A stretch of DNA of 51,872 nt from NCBI GenBank assembly GCA_018816095.1, contig JAHIWP010000025.1:1-51872 (forward strand), given 5' to 3'. The notes below the pieces were generated by a model. It saw nothing but the letters and a program-made list of their open reading frames with translations, searched no databases and was not told where the DNA came from. This DNA comes from Gammaproteobacteria bacterium (GTDB taxonomy: Bacteria > Pseudomonadota > Gammaproteobacteria > Pseudomonadales > Pseudomonadaceae). Of this stretch, positions 1 to 8,387 are shown piece by piece. Made by a program: the position numbers and the translations under genes. Numbering within the stretch: position 1 is the first letter of the stretch; every line of letters begins with the position of its first letter.

Positions 1-246
1 GATACGTCTGGGGCTTGACGAGGCTCGTGCCTGGAAATCAGCAACCAATGGTCTGGGCGCTTGGTGGAACTCGGGAGCGCCACATGTAAATCATGCGCTA
101 CCGAAGAAGCTTTGGGATGGCCTTGGACTGGTCTCAATACTAGATACGATTAATCGGCTTAGCCGTATAACCTGAACCGCCGTATACGGAACCGTACGTA
201 CGGTGGTGTGAGAGGACGGCAGATGTGAATCTGCCTCCTACTCGAT
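1..246 (+). mobile_element. 3' end of a group II intron (maturase tail plus domains V and VI)
   Basis: The end of an intron-encoded reverse transcriptase/maturase is followed at once by a catalytic-RNA-like tail. Domain V reads as a hairpin at about 176-209, with GCCGTA opposite TACGGT around a GGAACCGTACG core. Domain VI follows at about 211-240 and includes the arm pair GGCAGAT/ATCTGCC. The 3' splice boundary is probably near CTCGAT at 241-246; I cannot fix it to the base. The 5' part lies outside the window. Such introns are often multicopy, which fits a contig edge here. Confidence 0.8.
2..175 (+). CDS. ltrA: Group II intron reverse transcriptase/maturase, C-terminal fragment
   Basis: This is an open frame from the window edge to a TGA at 173-175, 57 codons long. 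It contains the tail motif typical of Pseudomonas group II intron proteins: ARAWKSATNGLGAWWNSGAP, then HALPKKLWDGLGLVSILDTI. The reverse transcriptase and maturase core domains are outside the window. The protein would help its own intron RNA splice and retrohome. The stop lies directly before intron domain V, the usual arrangement for the end of such a gene. It is partial at its 5' end only because of the window edge. Confidence 0.8.
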   Translation: MRLGLDEARAWKSATNGLGAWWNSGAPHVNHALPKKLWDGLGLVSILDTINRLSRIT

Positions 247-766
247 TCTGCGAAAAGGCGATTTTTGTGTCAGTCGACTGATTAACGAGTCGGCGAGATC
301 GCTAAAAAATGAGTGTGAGCAGTAACCATTTCCTCCAGTGTTGATGACCTGGCTATTTTTCAGCGCGGGAAGGTTGCTCGGACGACCTTTAGCCTCGGTA
401 CTGAAGGAATAGAAAAGTCTGGGTGATAGCGCCGTCAATACTTCAGCTAAAAGCACGTCGAGCTAATGCGAGTCCGCCAATCGAAGTCGACCATCGCCAC
501 TCACTGCAGCAGCTACCCATAGGGGCATCAGGTGGGCGATTGTGAGGTGCGGTACTGGTGGTCGTGGCTAATTACTGTAATCAGGTGGCGTTGACAGGCG
601 GTCAACTCAGGCTGTGGCTTGAAGCCTGCCGCTAGCCTCCAAGCTGGGTTGCGCGCCCGATAAGCGCCTCACGTATCCCTAGCCAGCGTTTCAGCCTGTA
701 GGCGCCCCTTACGCTTGGCTCCGAGCTAATGGAGTCGATGCCATGGGGCGCCTGGTTACAGACGGC
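247..766. other. Unassigned DNA between the intron and plsC
   Basis: No recognised gene lies in these 520 bases, where gyrB would be expected from synteny. A 72-codon minus-strand frame (456 to 238) begins just downstream of an in-frame TAG and runs across the intron boundary, so it may be the relic of a gene the intron entered; I do not recognise the product. Composition and codon pattern differ from the plsC operon. The right part holds a large inverted repeat, listed separately. Confidence 0.5.
696..761. repeat. Nested inverted repeat next to the plsC 3' end
   Basis: The outer arms are GGCGCCCC (701-708) and GGGGCGCC (745-752), extended by CTGTA (696-700) and TACAG (757-761). An inner stem is CTCC (719-722) with GGAG (731-734). 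Transcripts leaving plsC, whose stop is at 767-769, would fold this into a branched hairpin, but there is no U run, so it is not a standard terminator. It could be a mobile-element end or a folded recombination site; neither is shown. Confidence 0.5.
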
Positions 767-1540
767 TCAGGCAGACGCCTGAGTTTCGAGGGGCTGGTTC
801 TGCGTATCCAGTGAGCCGATATCACGCTGCGCCTGGCTGACCCACGCAAAGGCGCGGTCGTTAAGTTCAGCGATGGCGCGCGGGCCGGTGCATTCGGCGT
901 ACATCAGCGGGCCGATCACCACTTGAACGGTACCCGGGGTTTTACCCCAGCCCTGCTTGGGCCAGAACTCGCCAGCGTTGTGGGCAATCGGCAGCACGGG
1001 CAGGTTGGCGTTGACCGCGAGGGAGGCGCCGCCGCGGCTGAATTTGCCGATCTGGCCAGGTGGAATACGCGTGCCTTCCGGGAAGACCAATACCCAGGCG
1101 CCCTGCTCCAAGCGTTCATGGCCCACTTTGGCCAGTTGCTTGAGTGCCGCCTTGGGGTTGCTACGGTCGATGGCGATGGGCTTGAGCATGGCCATCGCCC
1201 AGCCGAAGAACGGTACATACAGCAGCTCGCGTTTGACCACCTGGCTCAGCGGCTCGAAGAAGCCACAGAGGAAGAAGGTCTCCCAGGTGCTCTGGTGCTT
1301 GGCCAGAATTACACAGGGCTGCTCCGGGATATTTTCCAGGCCCTTGATCTCATAACGGATACCGACCACCACCTTGGCCAGCCAGGTGGCGCAGCGGCAC
1401 CAGTTCTGCACGACGAACCGGTAGCGGGCACGAAAGGGTAAAAAGGGCGCGACAAAGACGCTGAGGGTGCACCAGAAGAAGGCGCTGAAAGACAACAACA
1501 GATAGAAGAGGAAGGTTCTGAGGGTCTGCACTATCGACAT
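767..1540 (-). CDS. plsC: 1-acyl-sn-glycerol-3-phosphate acyltransferase (PlsC/HdtS type)
   Basis: Predicted inner-membrane enzyme of 257 aa that acylates lysophosphatidic acid to phosphatidic acid in phospholipid synthesis. A hydrophobic N-terminal segment covers about residues 8-32. The acyltransferase motifs are visible: block I HQSTWE (His82, with Glu87 in place of the more common Asp) and block III FPEGTR (153-158). The H-x4-E form is usual for the pseudomonad HdtS branch. It is the last gene of glyQ-glyS-gmhB-plsC, 32 bp after gmhB. The same position next to gmhB is held by PA0005 in P. aeruginosa. The start is ATG at 1540. Confidence 0.9.
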   Translation of the reverse strand: MSIVQTLRTFLFYLLLSFSAFFWCTLSVFVAPFLPFRARYRFVVQNWCRCATWLAKVVVGIRYEIKGLENIPEQPCVILAKHQSTWETFFLCGFFEPLSQVVKRELLYVPFFGWAMAMLKPIAIDRSNPKAALKQLAKVGHERLEQGAWVLVFPEGTRIPPGQIGKFSRGGASLAVNANLPVLPIAHNAGEFWPKQGWGKTPGTVQVVIGPLMYAECTGPRAIAELNDRAFAWVSQAQRDIGSLDTQNQPLETQASA

Positions 1541-1572
1541 GGGAGCTTTTACCGTCGCAGGCAGGGCCTGCT

Positions 1573-2106
1573 CTATAGGTGGAGAAGCTGATCGGCAACC
1601 GCCGCCAGATCATCGAATATCAGGGTGCCCGCTGGCAATCCTTGCGCCAGGGTACGCTCACCCTTGCCGGTTTTTACTAAAACTGGCTGACAGTCGACGG
1701 TTTGTGCGGCCTTCAGGTCACCGCTGCTGTCGCCGACAAACCAGATACCCTTGAGTGCGACGTCATAGTACGCAGCAATCTGCTCAAGCATCCCGGGTTT
1801 CGGTTTACGGCAGGCGCAGCCTTCATCCGGGCCGTGAATGCAGTGCACGATCAGACCCAATTCGCCGCCCTGCTCCGCTACCAATTCGCGTAAACGCGCA
1901 TGCATGGCTTCCAGCGTGGCCAGGTCGTAATAGCCGCGAGCCACCCCGGATTGATTAGTGGCAACGGCGACTGTCCAGCCGGACTGTGACAGGCGCGCGA
2001 TCGCTTCAATGGCGCCGGGTAAGGGAATCCATTCAGCGACGCTTTTGATATAGGCGTCGGAGTCGTAATTGATTACGCCGTCGCGGTCGAGAATCAGCAG
2101 TTTCAT
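1573..2106 (-). CDS. gmhB: D-glycero-beta-D-manno-heptose-1,7-bisphosphate 7-phosphatase
   Basis: HAD-superfamily phosphatase of 177 aa that removes the 7-phosphate in ADP-heptose synthesis for the LPS inner core. The catalytic motif is LDRDGV with Asp7 and Asp9. The structural zinc site of the family is present as Cys89, His91, Cys97 and Cys99, and GDSSGD (125-130) is the last HAD motif. The frame stays open 24 codons further upstream, but that part runs into a repeat, and the family begins at MKLLILDRDG, so ATG 2106 was chosen. It lies between glyS and plsC on the same strand. Cytoplasmic. Confidence 0.9.
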   Translation of the reverse strand: MKLLILDRDGVINYDSDAYIKSVAEWIPLPGAIEAIARLSQSGWTVAVATNQSGVARGYYDLATLEAMHARLRELVAEQGGELGLIVHCIHGPDEGCACRKPKPGMLEQIAAYYDVALKGIWFVGDSSGDLKAAQTVDCQPVLVKTGKGERTLAQGLPAGTLIFDDLAAVADQLLHL

Positions 2107-2157
2107 GCAGTATTCCGAACCGGCTGGCGGTGATGGCCGCCACCCGGTAAAGGTGGT

Positions 2158-2188
2158 GATGGGTATCGCTTTGCTCAACCCATCCTAC
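2158..2188. repeat. GATGGGTT/AACCCATCCTAC repeat, copy 1 (glyS-gmhB gap)
   Basis: A short inverted repeat: GATGGGTATCGC, a TTT loop, then GCTCAACCCATC followed by CTAC. It lies between the glyS stop and the gmhB start. The same core (GGTGGGTTA or GATGGGTTA paired with TAACCCA(T/C)C, flanked by a CTAC/GTAG end) recurs at 15666-15736 and 17789-17859, so this is a dispersed palindromic element of this genome, distinct from the REP at 26580. Confidence 0.65.
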
Positions 2189-2201
2189 GATTTAGCAGGC
2201 G

Positions 2202-4256
2202 TTAGCCGAGTACCGAGATGTCGGCGACACCAAGGAACAGGCCACGTAGCTTGGCCAGCAGCGCGTAGCGGTTGGCGCGTACGGCTGGATCTTCGGCGTT
2301 GACCAGCACCGCCTCGAAGAACGCATCCACCGGCTCGCGCAAGTTCGCCAGCTGGCTCAGGGCCAGGTTGTATTGGCGCGCCGCAGCGAGTGGCTGTACC
2401 GCTTGCTCAGCCTGCTGGATAGCCGCATTCAGCGCAAACTCGCTGGGGTTGTCGAAGTAGTGGGCTTCGACGCTCGCCGCCACTTGCCCTTCGGCCTTGC
2501 TCAACAAGTTGGAGACGCGCTTGTTGGCAGCGGCCAATGCGGCAGCCTGCGGCAGCGCACGGAAACCCTGCACAGCCTGTACGCGCTGGTCGAAGTCCAG
2601 CGGCGAGGTCGGGCTGACGGCACGCACGGCCTGGTACACGGCCACTTCCACGCCTTCGTCTTCATAACGTGCGCGCAGACGGTCGAAGATAAAGTCCAGC
2701 ACCTGAGAGGCCAGGCCAGCGGCTTTCACCTTGTCGCCAAACTGCTTGATGGCGAACGCCACGGCGTCGGCCAGGTCGAGGTCCAGCTGCTTCTCGATCA
2801 GGATACGCAGCACACCGAGCGCCGCACGGCGCAAGGCATACGGATCTTTGCTGCCGGTGGGCAGCATGCCGATGCCGAAGATCCCGACCAGAGTATCCAG
2901 CTTGTCAGCCAGGGCCACAGCAGAGCCGGTGAGGGTGCTGGGCAGTTCAGCGCCGGCACCGCGCGGCATGTACTGCTCGTTCAGCGCCAGGGCGACGTCT
3001 TCGTCTTCGCCGTCATGCTTGGCGTAGTAGTAACCGGCGATACCCTGCATTTCCGGGAACTCGCCGACCATCTCACTGGCCAGGTCGCATTTGCACAGCA
3101 GGCCCGCGCGGGCGGCATTCGTGGCGTTGCCAGCGGTACGCTCGGCGATAAAACCGGCCAGGGCAGAAACTCGCTGCGCCTTGTCGAATAACGAACCCAG
3201 CTGAGCCTGGAACACCACATTGGCCAGGCGCTGGTTGAAGCTTTCCAACTTCTGCTTCTTGTCTTGCTTGAAGAAGAACTCGGCGTCGGTCAGGCGCGGA
3301 CGCACCACCTTCTCGTTGCCGGAAATGATCTGCGCCGGGTCTTTGCTCTCGACGTTGGCCACGGTGATAAAGCGCGGCAGCAGCTTGCCGTTAGCATCCA
3401 GCAGGCAGAAGTACTTCTGGTTGTCCTGCATGGTGATGATCAGTGCTTCTTGCGGCACCTCGAGGAAGCGCTCCTCGAAGGAGCACACCAGCGGAACTGG
3501 CCACTCAACCAGCGCGCTGACTTCATCGAGTAGCGCTGGCGGGACAATCGCGGTGCCTTGTTGCTCGGCGGCAAGCTGGTCAATACGCGCGGCGATCTGT
3601 GCACGGCGTTCGGTGAAGTCAGCAATCACATAAGCGCCGCGCAGGTCTTCGGCATAGCTGGCCGGCGCGCTAATGCGCACCTCGTGGTTGGCGTGGAAGC
3701 GATGCCCACGGGAAACGCGACCCGCTTTCTGCGCGAGGATCTCGCAGTCGATCACTTCATCACCAAACAGCATCACCAGCCACTGGCTTGGGCGAACGAA
3801 TTCGGTTTTACGCGCACCCCAGCGCATGCGCTTAGGGATAGGCAGTTCGTTCAGCGAAGTTTCGACGATGCTTGGCAGCAGACCGGCAGCAGCCTGGCCT
3901 GGAATGCTCTGGCTGAATTTCAGCTTGGGGCCGCTCTGGTCGATCTGGCTCAGCTCAACGCCGCACTTCTTGGCAAAGCCCAGGGCGGCCTGAGTTGGAT
4001 TACCGTCTTTATCGAAGGCTGCCTGCACGGGTGGGCCGTCGATGTTCTGGGTGCGATCGGCTTGCTGTTCTTCAAGCTGTTCGATCAGCACGGCCAAACG
4101 ACGCGGTGCGGCGTAATAGCGGCTGGCGCTGTAGGACAAGCCAGCAGTTTTCAGGCCTTTTTCGATGCCGGCCAAAAAGGCCTCACCGAGGGTTTTCAGG
4201 GCTTTTGGCGGCAGCTCTTCGGTGCCCAGCTCTACCAGGAAATCACGGGTACTCAT
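2202..4256 (-). CDS. glyS: Glycine--tRNA ligase beta subunit
   Basis: Beta subunit (684 aa) of the bacterial alpha2-beta2 glycyl-tRNA synthetase. It binds tRNA-Gly while GlyQ carries the class II catalytic core. The family N-terminus is recognisable ([19 protein letters not shown]), as are the later conserved block [12 protein letters not shown] and the C-terminal DALR-like anticodon-binding region (about 580-684). Its length equals that of the P. aeruginosa protein as I recall it. Its ATG overlaps the glyQ stop in an ATGA, so the two subunits are translationally coupled. A palindromic repeat separates it from gmhB. Cytoplasmic. Confidence 0.96.
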   Translation of the reverse strand: MSTRDFLVELGTEELPPKALKTLGEAFLAGIEKGLKTAGLSYSASRYYAAPRRLAVLIEQLEEQQADRTQNIDGPPVQAAFDKDGNPTQAALGFAKKCGVELSQIDQSGPKLKFSQSIPGQAAAGLLPSIVETSLNELPIPKRMRWGARKTEFVRPSQWLVMLFGDEVIDCEILAQKAGRVSRGHRFHANHEVRISAPASYAEDLRGAYVIADFTERRAQIAARIDQLAAEQQGTAIVPPALLDEVSALVEWPVPLVCSFEERFLEVPQEALIITMQDNQKYFCLLDANGKLLPRFITVANVESKDPAQIISGNEKVVRPRLTDAEFFFKQDKKQKLESFNQRLANVVFQAQLGSLFDKAQRVSALAGFIAERTAGNATNAARAGLLCKCDLASEMVGEFPEMQGIAGYYYAKHDGEDEDVALALNEQYMPRGAGAELPSTLTGSAVALADKLDTLVGIFGIGMLPTGSKDPYALRRAALGVLRILIEKQLDLDLADAVAFAIKQFGDKVKAAGLASQVLDFIFDRLRARYEDEGVEVAVYQAVRAVSPTSPLDFDQRVQAVQGFRALPQAAALAAANKRVSNLLSKAEGQVAASVEAHYFDNPSEFALNAAIQQAEQAVQPLAAARQYNLALSQLANLREPVDAFFEAVLVNAEDPAVRANRYALLAKLRGLFLGVADISVLG

Positions 4257-5200
4257 TCTGCTGCCTCCAGCTTGGCTAACACTTCATCACGCAGGTCAGG
4301 GGTGGCGAGCGGGAAGCCGAGTTTGCGCCGCGCTTGCAGGTAGCTCTGCGCCACCGAGCGGGCCAGGGCGCGTACACGCAGGATGTACTGCTGACGTGCG
4401 GTTACCGAGATCGCCCGGCGCGCATCCAGCAAGTTAAAGGTGTGCGAGGCCTTGAGCACCATCTCGTAAGTCGGCAGCGGCAACTCCAACTCGATCAGGC
4501 GATTGGCTTCCGACTCATAGAAGTCGAACAGTTCAAACAGCTTCTCGACGTTGGCGTGCTCAAAGTTGTAGGTGGATTGCTCCACTTCGTTCTGATGGAA
4601 CACGTCGCCGTAGGTGACCTTGCCGAACTGGCCGTCGGTCCACACCAGGTCATACACCGAATCCACGCCCTGGATGTACATGGCCAAGCGCTCAAGGCCG
4701 TAGGTGATCTCACCGGTCACCGGGTAGCACTCGATGCCACCAACTTGCTGGAAGTAGGTGAATTGGGTGACTTCCATGCCGTTCAGCCAGATTTCCCAGC
4801 CCAGACCCCAGGCGCCGAGGGTCGGCGATTCCCAGTTGTCTTCGACGAAGCGGATGTCGTGCACCAGCGGGTCGATGCCGATGGCTTTCAGCGAGCCGAG
4901 GTACAGCTCCTGGAAGTTTTCCGGGTTCGGCTTGAGAACCACTTGGAACTGGTAGTAGTGCTGCAGACGGTTGGGGTTTTCACCGTAGCGACCGTCGGCC
5001 GGACGGCGTGAAGGCTGCACGTAGGCGGCGTTCCAGGTCTCGGGGCCAATGGCGCGCAGGAAGGTCGCGGTGTGGAAGGTGCCCGCGCCCATTTCCATGT
5101 CGTAGGGCTGCATCACTACGCAGCCCTGCTCAGCCCAGTACTGTTGCAGGGCGAGGATCAAATCTTGGAAGGTGCGCACGGCAGGCGTAGTCTGGCTCAC
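4253..5200 (-). CDS. glyQ: Glycine--tRNA ligase alpha subunit
   Basis: Catalytic alpha subunit (315 aa) of glycyl-tRNA synthetase; makes glycyl-adenylate and charges tRNA-Gly together with GlyS. Conserved blocks include [40 protein letters not shown] and [20 protein letters not shown]. The start is GTG at 5200 ([11 protein letters not shown]), matching the known pseudomonad N-terminus. The frame is open 104 codons further upstream, but that stretch is the antisense of tag and is not coding here. It is the first gene of its operon and is divergent from tag, 66 bp away. Confidence 0.96.
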   Translation of the reverse strand: MSQTTPAVRTFQDLILALQQYWAEQGCVVMQPYDMEMGAGTFHTATFLRAIGPETWNAAYVQPSRRPADGRYGENPNRLQHYYQFQVVLKPNPENFQELYLGSLKAIGIDPLVHDIRFVEDNWESPTLGAWGLGWEIWLNGMEVTQFTYFQQVGGIECYPVTGEITYGLERLAMYIQGVDSVYDLVWTDGQFGKVTYGDVFHQNEVEQSTYNFEHANVEKLFELFDFYESEANRLIELELPLPTYEMVLKASHTFNLLDARRAISVTARQQYILRVRALARSVAQSYLQARRKLGFPLATPDLRDEVLAKLEAAE

Positions 5201-5266
5201 AAATATCACCCGTACTTTGGCGGCTTCAGAAAGTCCGCGAGTATACCGAAGCTCAGGAAAACCCGC

Positions 5267-5824
5267 ATGCCGCGCTGTTTCTGGTGCACCGATGATCCGC
5301 TGTATATCGCCTACCACGACCACGAATGGGGCGTGCCGCAGCGCGATCCGCAGGTGCTGTTCGAGTTGTTGTTGTTGGAAGGCTTTCAGGCGGGCTTGTC
5401 GTGGATCACCGTGCTGAAGAAGCGCGAGCGCTACCGCGAGGTGTTGTTCGGCTTTGATGTGCAGCGTTTGGCGGCGCTCAGCGATGAATACATCGAAGAC
5501 ACGCTGATGCACGATGCCGGCATCATCCGTAATCGCCTCAAGCTTAAAGCCGCGCGGCAGAATGCCCAGGCCTGGTTAAAACTGGATGACCCGGTGGCGC
5601 TGCTTTGGTCGTTTGTCGGTGGTGCACCGATGATCAATCACTTCAGCGAGCGCAGCCAGGTGCCGGCTATCACCGCCGAAGCCGAGGCCATGAGCAAGGC
5701 CTTGAAGAAGGCCGGTTTCACCTTCGTCGGGCCGACCATTTGTTATGCCTACATGCAGGCCACCGGCATGGTCATGGATCACATCACTGACTGTGATCGC
5801 TACGCGGCGTTGCGCCGCGACTGA
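5267..5824 (+). CDS. tag: DNA-3-methyladenine glycosylase I
   Basis: Base-excision repair glycosylase of 185 aa that removes 3-methyladenine from alkylated DNA. The family start [20 protein letters not shown] is seen, with Cys4 among the zinc ligands, and the lesion-pocket segment [20 protein letters not shown] follows. The helix-hairpin-helix fold of the family is expected. ATG 5267 was chosen because upstream in-frame codons overlap glyQ on the other strand. It sits between glyQ (divergent) and lpxL (same strand), as tag does in P. aeruginosa. Cytoplasmic. Confidence 0.93.
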   Translation: MPRCFWCTDDPLYIAYHDHEWGVPQRDPQVLFELLLLEGFQAGLSWITVLKKRERYREVLFGFDVQRLAALSDEYIEDTLMHDAGIIRNRLKLKAARQNAQAWLKLDDPVALLWSFVGGAPMINHFSERSQVPAITAEAEAMSKALKKAGFTFVGPTICYAYMQATGMVMDHITDCDRYAALRRD

Positions 5825-5880
5825 ACACCGAGCCGCGTGGCCGGTTACACTAAGCGCCTTTTGATCGGCTGGAGTTGCCT

Positions 5881-6768
5881 GTGGAAAAGCTCAAAGGTGC
5901 CCTGGTTGTGGGCTTTCTGCGTTTGTTCGCGTTACTGCCGTGGCGCGCGGTGCAGGCTGTGGGGGCGGCGATTGGTTGGCTGATGTGGAAGCTGCCCAAC
6001 AGTTCGCGAGAAGTGGCCAGCATCAACCTACGCAAATGCTTTCCTGAGTTGGATGAAGCACAACACCAGCGGTTGTTGCGCCAATCATTGATGGATATCG
6101 GCCGCGCCTTTACCGAGAGCGCCTGCGCCTGGATCTGGCCCGCACAGAAGACCTTGGGTCTAGTCCGCGAAGTTGAAGGTATTGAGGTCTTGCAAGACGC
6201 CTTGGCCAGTGGCCAAGGCGTGGTCGGCATCACCAGTCACCTCGGTAACTGGGAAGTGCTTAACCATTTCTATTGCAACCAGTGCAAACCGATCATTTTC
6301 TTCCGTCCGCCTAAGCTCAAGGCGGTCGATGACTTGTTGCGCCAACAGCGCGTGCAGATGGGCAACCGCGTCGCGCCGTCGACCAAAGAAGGCATCCTCA
6401 GCGTCATCAAGGAAGTGCGCAAAGGCGGGGCGGTGGGGATTCCGGCCGATCCAGAGCCGAGCCTGTCTTCTGGCGTATTTGTGCCCTTCCTCGGCACCGA
6501 GGCACTGACCAGCAAGTTTGTGGCCGGCATGCTCAGTGGCGGCAAGGCCCGTGGTGTGTTTTTGCATGCGCTGCGCCTGCCGGATGGCTCGGGTTTCAAG
6601 GTGATTCTTGAGGCCGCCCCGGAGGAGATGTACAGCACCGACACGGCCACGGCGGTTGCTGCCATGAGTACAGTGATCGCGCGTTATGTGCGGGCTTACC
6701 CGAGCCAGTACATGTGGACCATGAAACGCTTCAAGAAGCGTCCGCCAGGCGAGGTGAAGTGGTATTGA
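5881..6768 (+). CDS. lpxL: Lipid A biosynthesis lauroyl-type acyltransferase (LpxL/HtrB)
   Basis: Inner-membrane secondary acyltransferase of 295 aa that adds an acyloxyacyl chain to lipid A using acyl-ACP. The catalytic H-x4-E is in SHLGNWE (His120, Glu125), and the N-terminus has one hydrophobic anchor. A TTG six bases earlier (5875) is in frame, but the GGAG at 5871-5874 abuts it with no spacer, whereas it is 6 bases from GTG 5881, so GTG was chosen. Pseudomonads carry two HtrB-type enzymes; this one matches the PA0011 locus, and which lipid A position it acylates cannot be read from sequence. A hairpin with a T run follows. Confidence 0.9.
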   Translation: MEKLKGALVVGFLRLFALLPWRAVQAVGAAIGWLMWKLPNSSREVASINLRKCFPELDEAQHQRLLRQSLMDIGRAFTESACAWIWPAQKTLGLVREVEGIEVLQDALASGQGVVGITSHLGNWEVLNHFYCNQCKPIIFFRPPKLKAVDDLLRQQRVQMGNRVAPSTKEGILSVIKEVRKGGAVGIPADPEPSLSSGVFVPFLGTEALTSKFVAGMLSGGKARGVFLHALRLPDGSGFKVILEAAPEEMYSTDTATAVAAMSTVIARYVRAYPSQYMWTMKRFKKRPPGEVKWY

Positions 6769-6773
6769 GTTGA

Positions 6774-6794
6774 GGTGCCCACGTGGCACCTTTT
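6774..6794 (+). terminator. Intrinsic terminator after lpxL
   Basis: The stem GGTGCC (6774-6779) and GGCACC (6785-6790) encloses the loop CACGT and is followed by TTTT. It lies 6 bases past the lpxL stop. Confidence 0.75.
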
Positions 6795-6867
6795 CAGTAT
6801 TAATGCTTGGCGGTTTCAGGGTTTTTCGCTATTAATCGCACCACCCTTATAGAGGTCGGTCAGGTTT

Positions 6868-7131
6868 ATGCCCAGTCAACGCCAGCATCCTCGCACCCCA
6901 ATGAAGTGTCGGATCAAGATATGCCACCCGAGTTTCGGTGAAGTCGTGGCGCAGACCCGCGACCTTTCTGACGGTGGCGTTTACGTCAAACACCCTGACC
7001 TCGCGGCCCTGCCCTACGGCACGATTGTTACCGGCCAGGTGCAGGATTTGCCTATCGAGGCACCGGTGCTGCAGATGGAAGTTATGCGCGTAGATGCCGA
7101 CGGCATCGGCCTGCGCTTTATCGAACGCTGA
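6868..7131 (+). CDS. PilZ-domain protein (c-di-GMP receptor candidate)
   Basis: Single-domain PilZ protein of 87 aa. Both c-di-GMP binding motifs are intact: R-x3-R as Arg5-Arg9 and (D/N)-x-S-x2-G as Asp32, Ser34, Gly37. There is no signal peptide or membrane segment, so it is cytosolic and probably acts by binding a partner. Its partner and output cannot be read from the sequence; the neighbours (lpxL, a vitamin-like transporter) give no direct hint. The same small gene occurs at this point of the P. aeruginosa map (PA0012). It starts at ATG 6868. Confidence 0.9.
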   Translation: MPSQRQHPRTPMKCRIKICHPSFGEVVAQTRDLSDGGVYVKHPDLAALPYGTIVTGQVQDLPIEAPVLQMEVMRVDADGIGLRFIER

Positions 7132-7217
7132 CCAGCGGTCTGGTTACGCGAGGAAAACCATCCTCTCGGTCAAGAAAACGCTAGAATGCCGCGCGGCTAC
7201 TTTTCCCTGCCGCGGCA

Positions 7218-7251
7218 ATGGGTTCCCTAACCCCATCTCATTCAAAAAGGA
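7218..7251 (+). promoter_or_regulatory. preQ1-I riboswitch
   Basis: A 34-nt element fits the preQ1 class I aptamer. P1 is ATGGG (7218-7222) with CCCAT (7232-7236). The loop is TTCCCTAAC, with C7231 placed like the ligand-recognising cytosine of the T. tengcongensis aptamer (after TAA, before the P1 3' strand). An A-rich tail, CAAAAAGGA, follows. P2 would pair TCC of the loop (7224-7226) with GGA (7249-7251), which is also the Shine-Dalgarno of the gene at 7258. Binding of preQ1 should therefore block translation. The downstream gene is a queuosine-precursor transporter, as expected for this class. Confidence 0.78.
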
Positions 7252-7257
7252 CATGAC

Positions 7258-7911
7258 ATGCCAACGGTTTCTCCGTCGATCTGGCGCCCGGCTCTGGCCG
7301 GCCTGATCGCCTTTCACATGCTGATCATCATTGCCAGTAACTACCTGGTGCAACTGCCCATGACCCTGTTCGGCTGGCAGACCACCTGGGGCGCGTTCAG
7401 CTTTCCGTTTATCTTCCTGGCCACTGACCTCACCGTACGCCTGCTTGGCAAAGATCCGGCGCGGAAAGTCATCGCGCGGGTGATGCTGCCCGCCTTGCTC
7501 GCTTCGTATGTAGTGTCGGTGCTGTTCCAGAGCGGCAGTTTTGCCGGGTTTGCCGCGCTGCAGGAGTTCAACGTATTCGTTGCCCGCATCGCCCTGGCCA
7601 GCTTCCTTGCCTATGCCCTCGGCCAACTGCTGGATATTCAGGTGTTCGACCGTTTGCGCAACTTGCGACAATGGTGGGTCGCGCCAGCGGCCTCGACGGT
7701 ATTGGGCAATCTACTGGATACCGCGGTGTTCTTTGCCATCGCCTTTTGGCACAGCAGCGACCCGTTTATGGCCGAGCACTGGGTCGAGATTGCCAGCGTG
7801 GATTATGTGATCAAGCTGGCGGTCAGCTTGCTGCTTTTCGTGCCGCTCTACGGCATGTTGCTCAACGCCATTACTCGGCTGATGGTAAGGCGCGTCGCCA
7901 CAGCGAATTAA
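7258..7911 (+). CDS. yhhQ: Queuosine-precursor transporter, YhhQ family
   Basis: Integral inner-membrane protein of 217 aa with about six hydrophobic segments, of the COG1738/VUT-1 family that imports preQ0 or preQ1 for queuosine synthesis. Family features include the conserved acidic stretch IFLATDLTVRLLGKDPAR between the second and third helices and the motif NLLDTAVFFAIAFW. The preQ1-I riboswitch directly upstream supports the substrate. A second ATG at 7253 is out of frame. An extended -10-like TAGAAT (7182-7187) could start the leader. Matches PA0013 by position. Confidence 0.88.
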   Translation: MPTVSPSIWRPALAGLIAFHMLIIIASNYLVQLPMTLFGWQTTWGAFSFPFIFLATDLTVRLLGKDPARKVIARVMLPALLASYVVSVLFQSGSFAGFAALQEFNVFVARIALASFLAYALGQLLDIQVFDRLRNLRQWWVAPAASTVLGNLLDTAVFFAIAFWHSSDPFMAEHWVEIASVDYVIKLAVSLLLFVPLYGMLLNAITRLMVRRVATAN

Positions 7912-8053
7912 GCGCAACTGCTGCCGTGCATTCGCGGTGGCAGTGCGTATTACCTAGGTTCGGCCGCACTTGCAGGCCAGTAGCCAAGCCTGCGCTGGCC
8001 AGCAGCGGCCGTGGTTGGGTGCATGAGAGAAATGGCCAGGCCCGCCGTCAGCG

Positions 8054-8377
8054 CTAGTCGGCGGGGTGCTGCTTCGCCAGCTTGCGCAGAAACACCGTCA
8101 TTTCCTTTTCCGCCTGCTTATCTCCCCGCGCTTGCGCAGCCGCCATGCCCTGCTCCCAGGCCTGGCGTGCCGCCAGCGGTTGCTCGGCGGCGAGTAGCGC
8201 TTTACCGAGCAGCTTCCAGGCTGCCGAATATTGCGGGTCGAACTGCACGCAGCATTGCAGGTGCTGCGCCGCCCGCGAGTTATCGCCCGCGTCCAGATAG
8301 CCCTTGCCCAGGCCGAAGCGCAGCAGGGCGTTATCCACACCCTTGGCCAGCATCTTTTCCAGCGCTTCTGTACTCAT
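8054..8377 (-). CDS. Small TPR-repeat protein
   Basis: A 107-aa all-helical protein. Two to three tetratricopeptide-like repeats are visible (ALLRFGLGKGYLDAGDNSRA; YSAAWKLLGKALLAAEQPLA; then a helical tail rich in Lys and Glu). It has no signal peptide and is probably a cytosolic protein-protein adaptor. Its start is 10 bp after the trkA stop, so it is the last gene of the def-fmt-rsmB-trkA run. A homologous hypothetical protein sits here in P. aeruginosa. The function is unknown. Confidence 0.8.
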   Translation of the reverse strand: MSTEALEKMLAKGVDNALLRFGLGKGYLDAGDNSRAAQHLQCCVQFDPQYSAAWKLLGKALLAAEQPLAARQAWEQGMAAAQARGDKQAEKEMTVFLRKLAKQHPAD

Positions 8378-8387
8378 GGCGCGCTTC

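Noticed and set aside
238-456. 72-codon minus-strand frame at the left edge
   Set aside because: It is preceded by an in-frame stop, runs over the intron boundary and matches no family I know; kept only as a possible relic.
696-761. attC-like recombination site of an integron
   Set aside because: The hairpin is attC-sized, but the GTTRRRY and RYYYAAC core boxes are not present.
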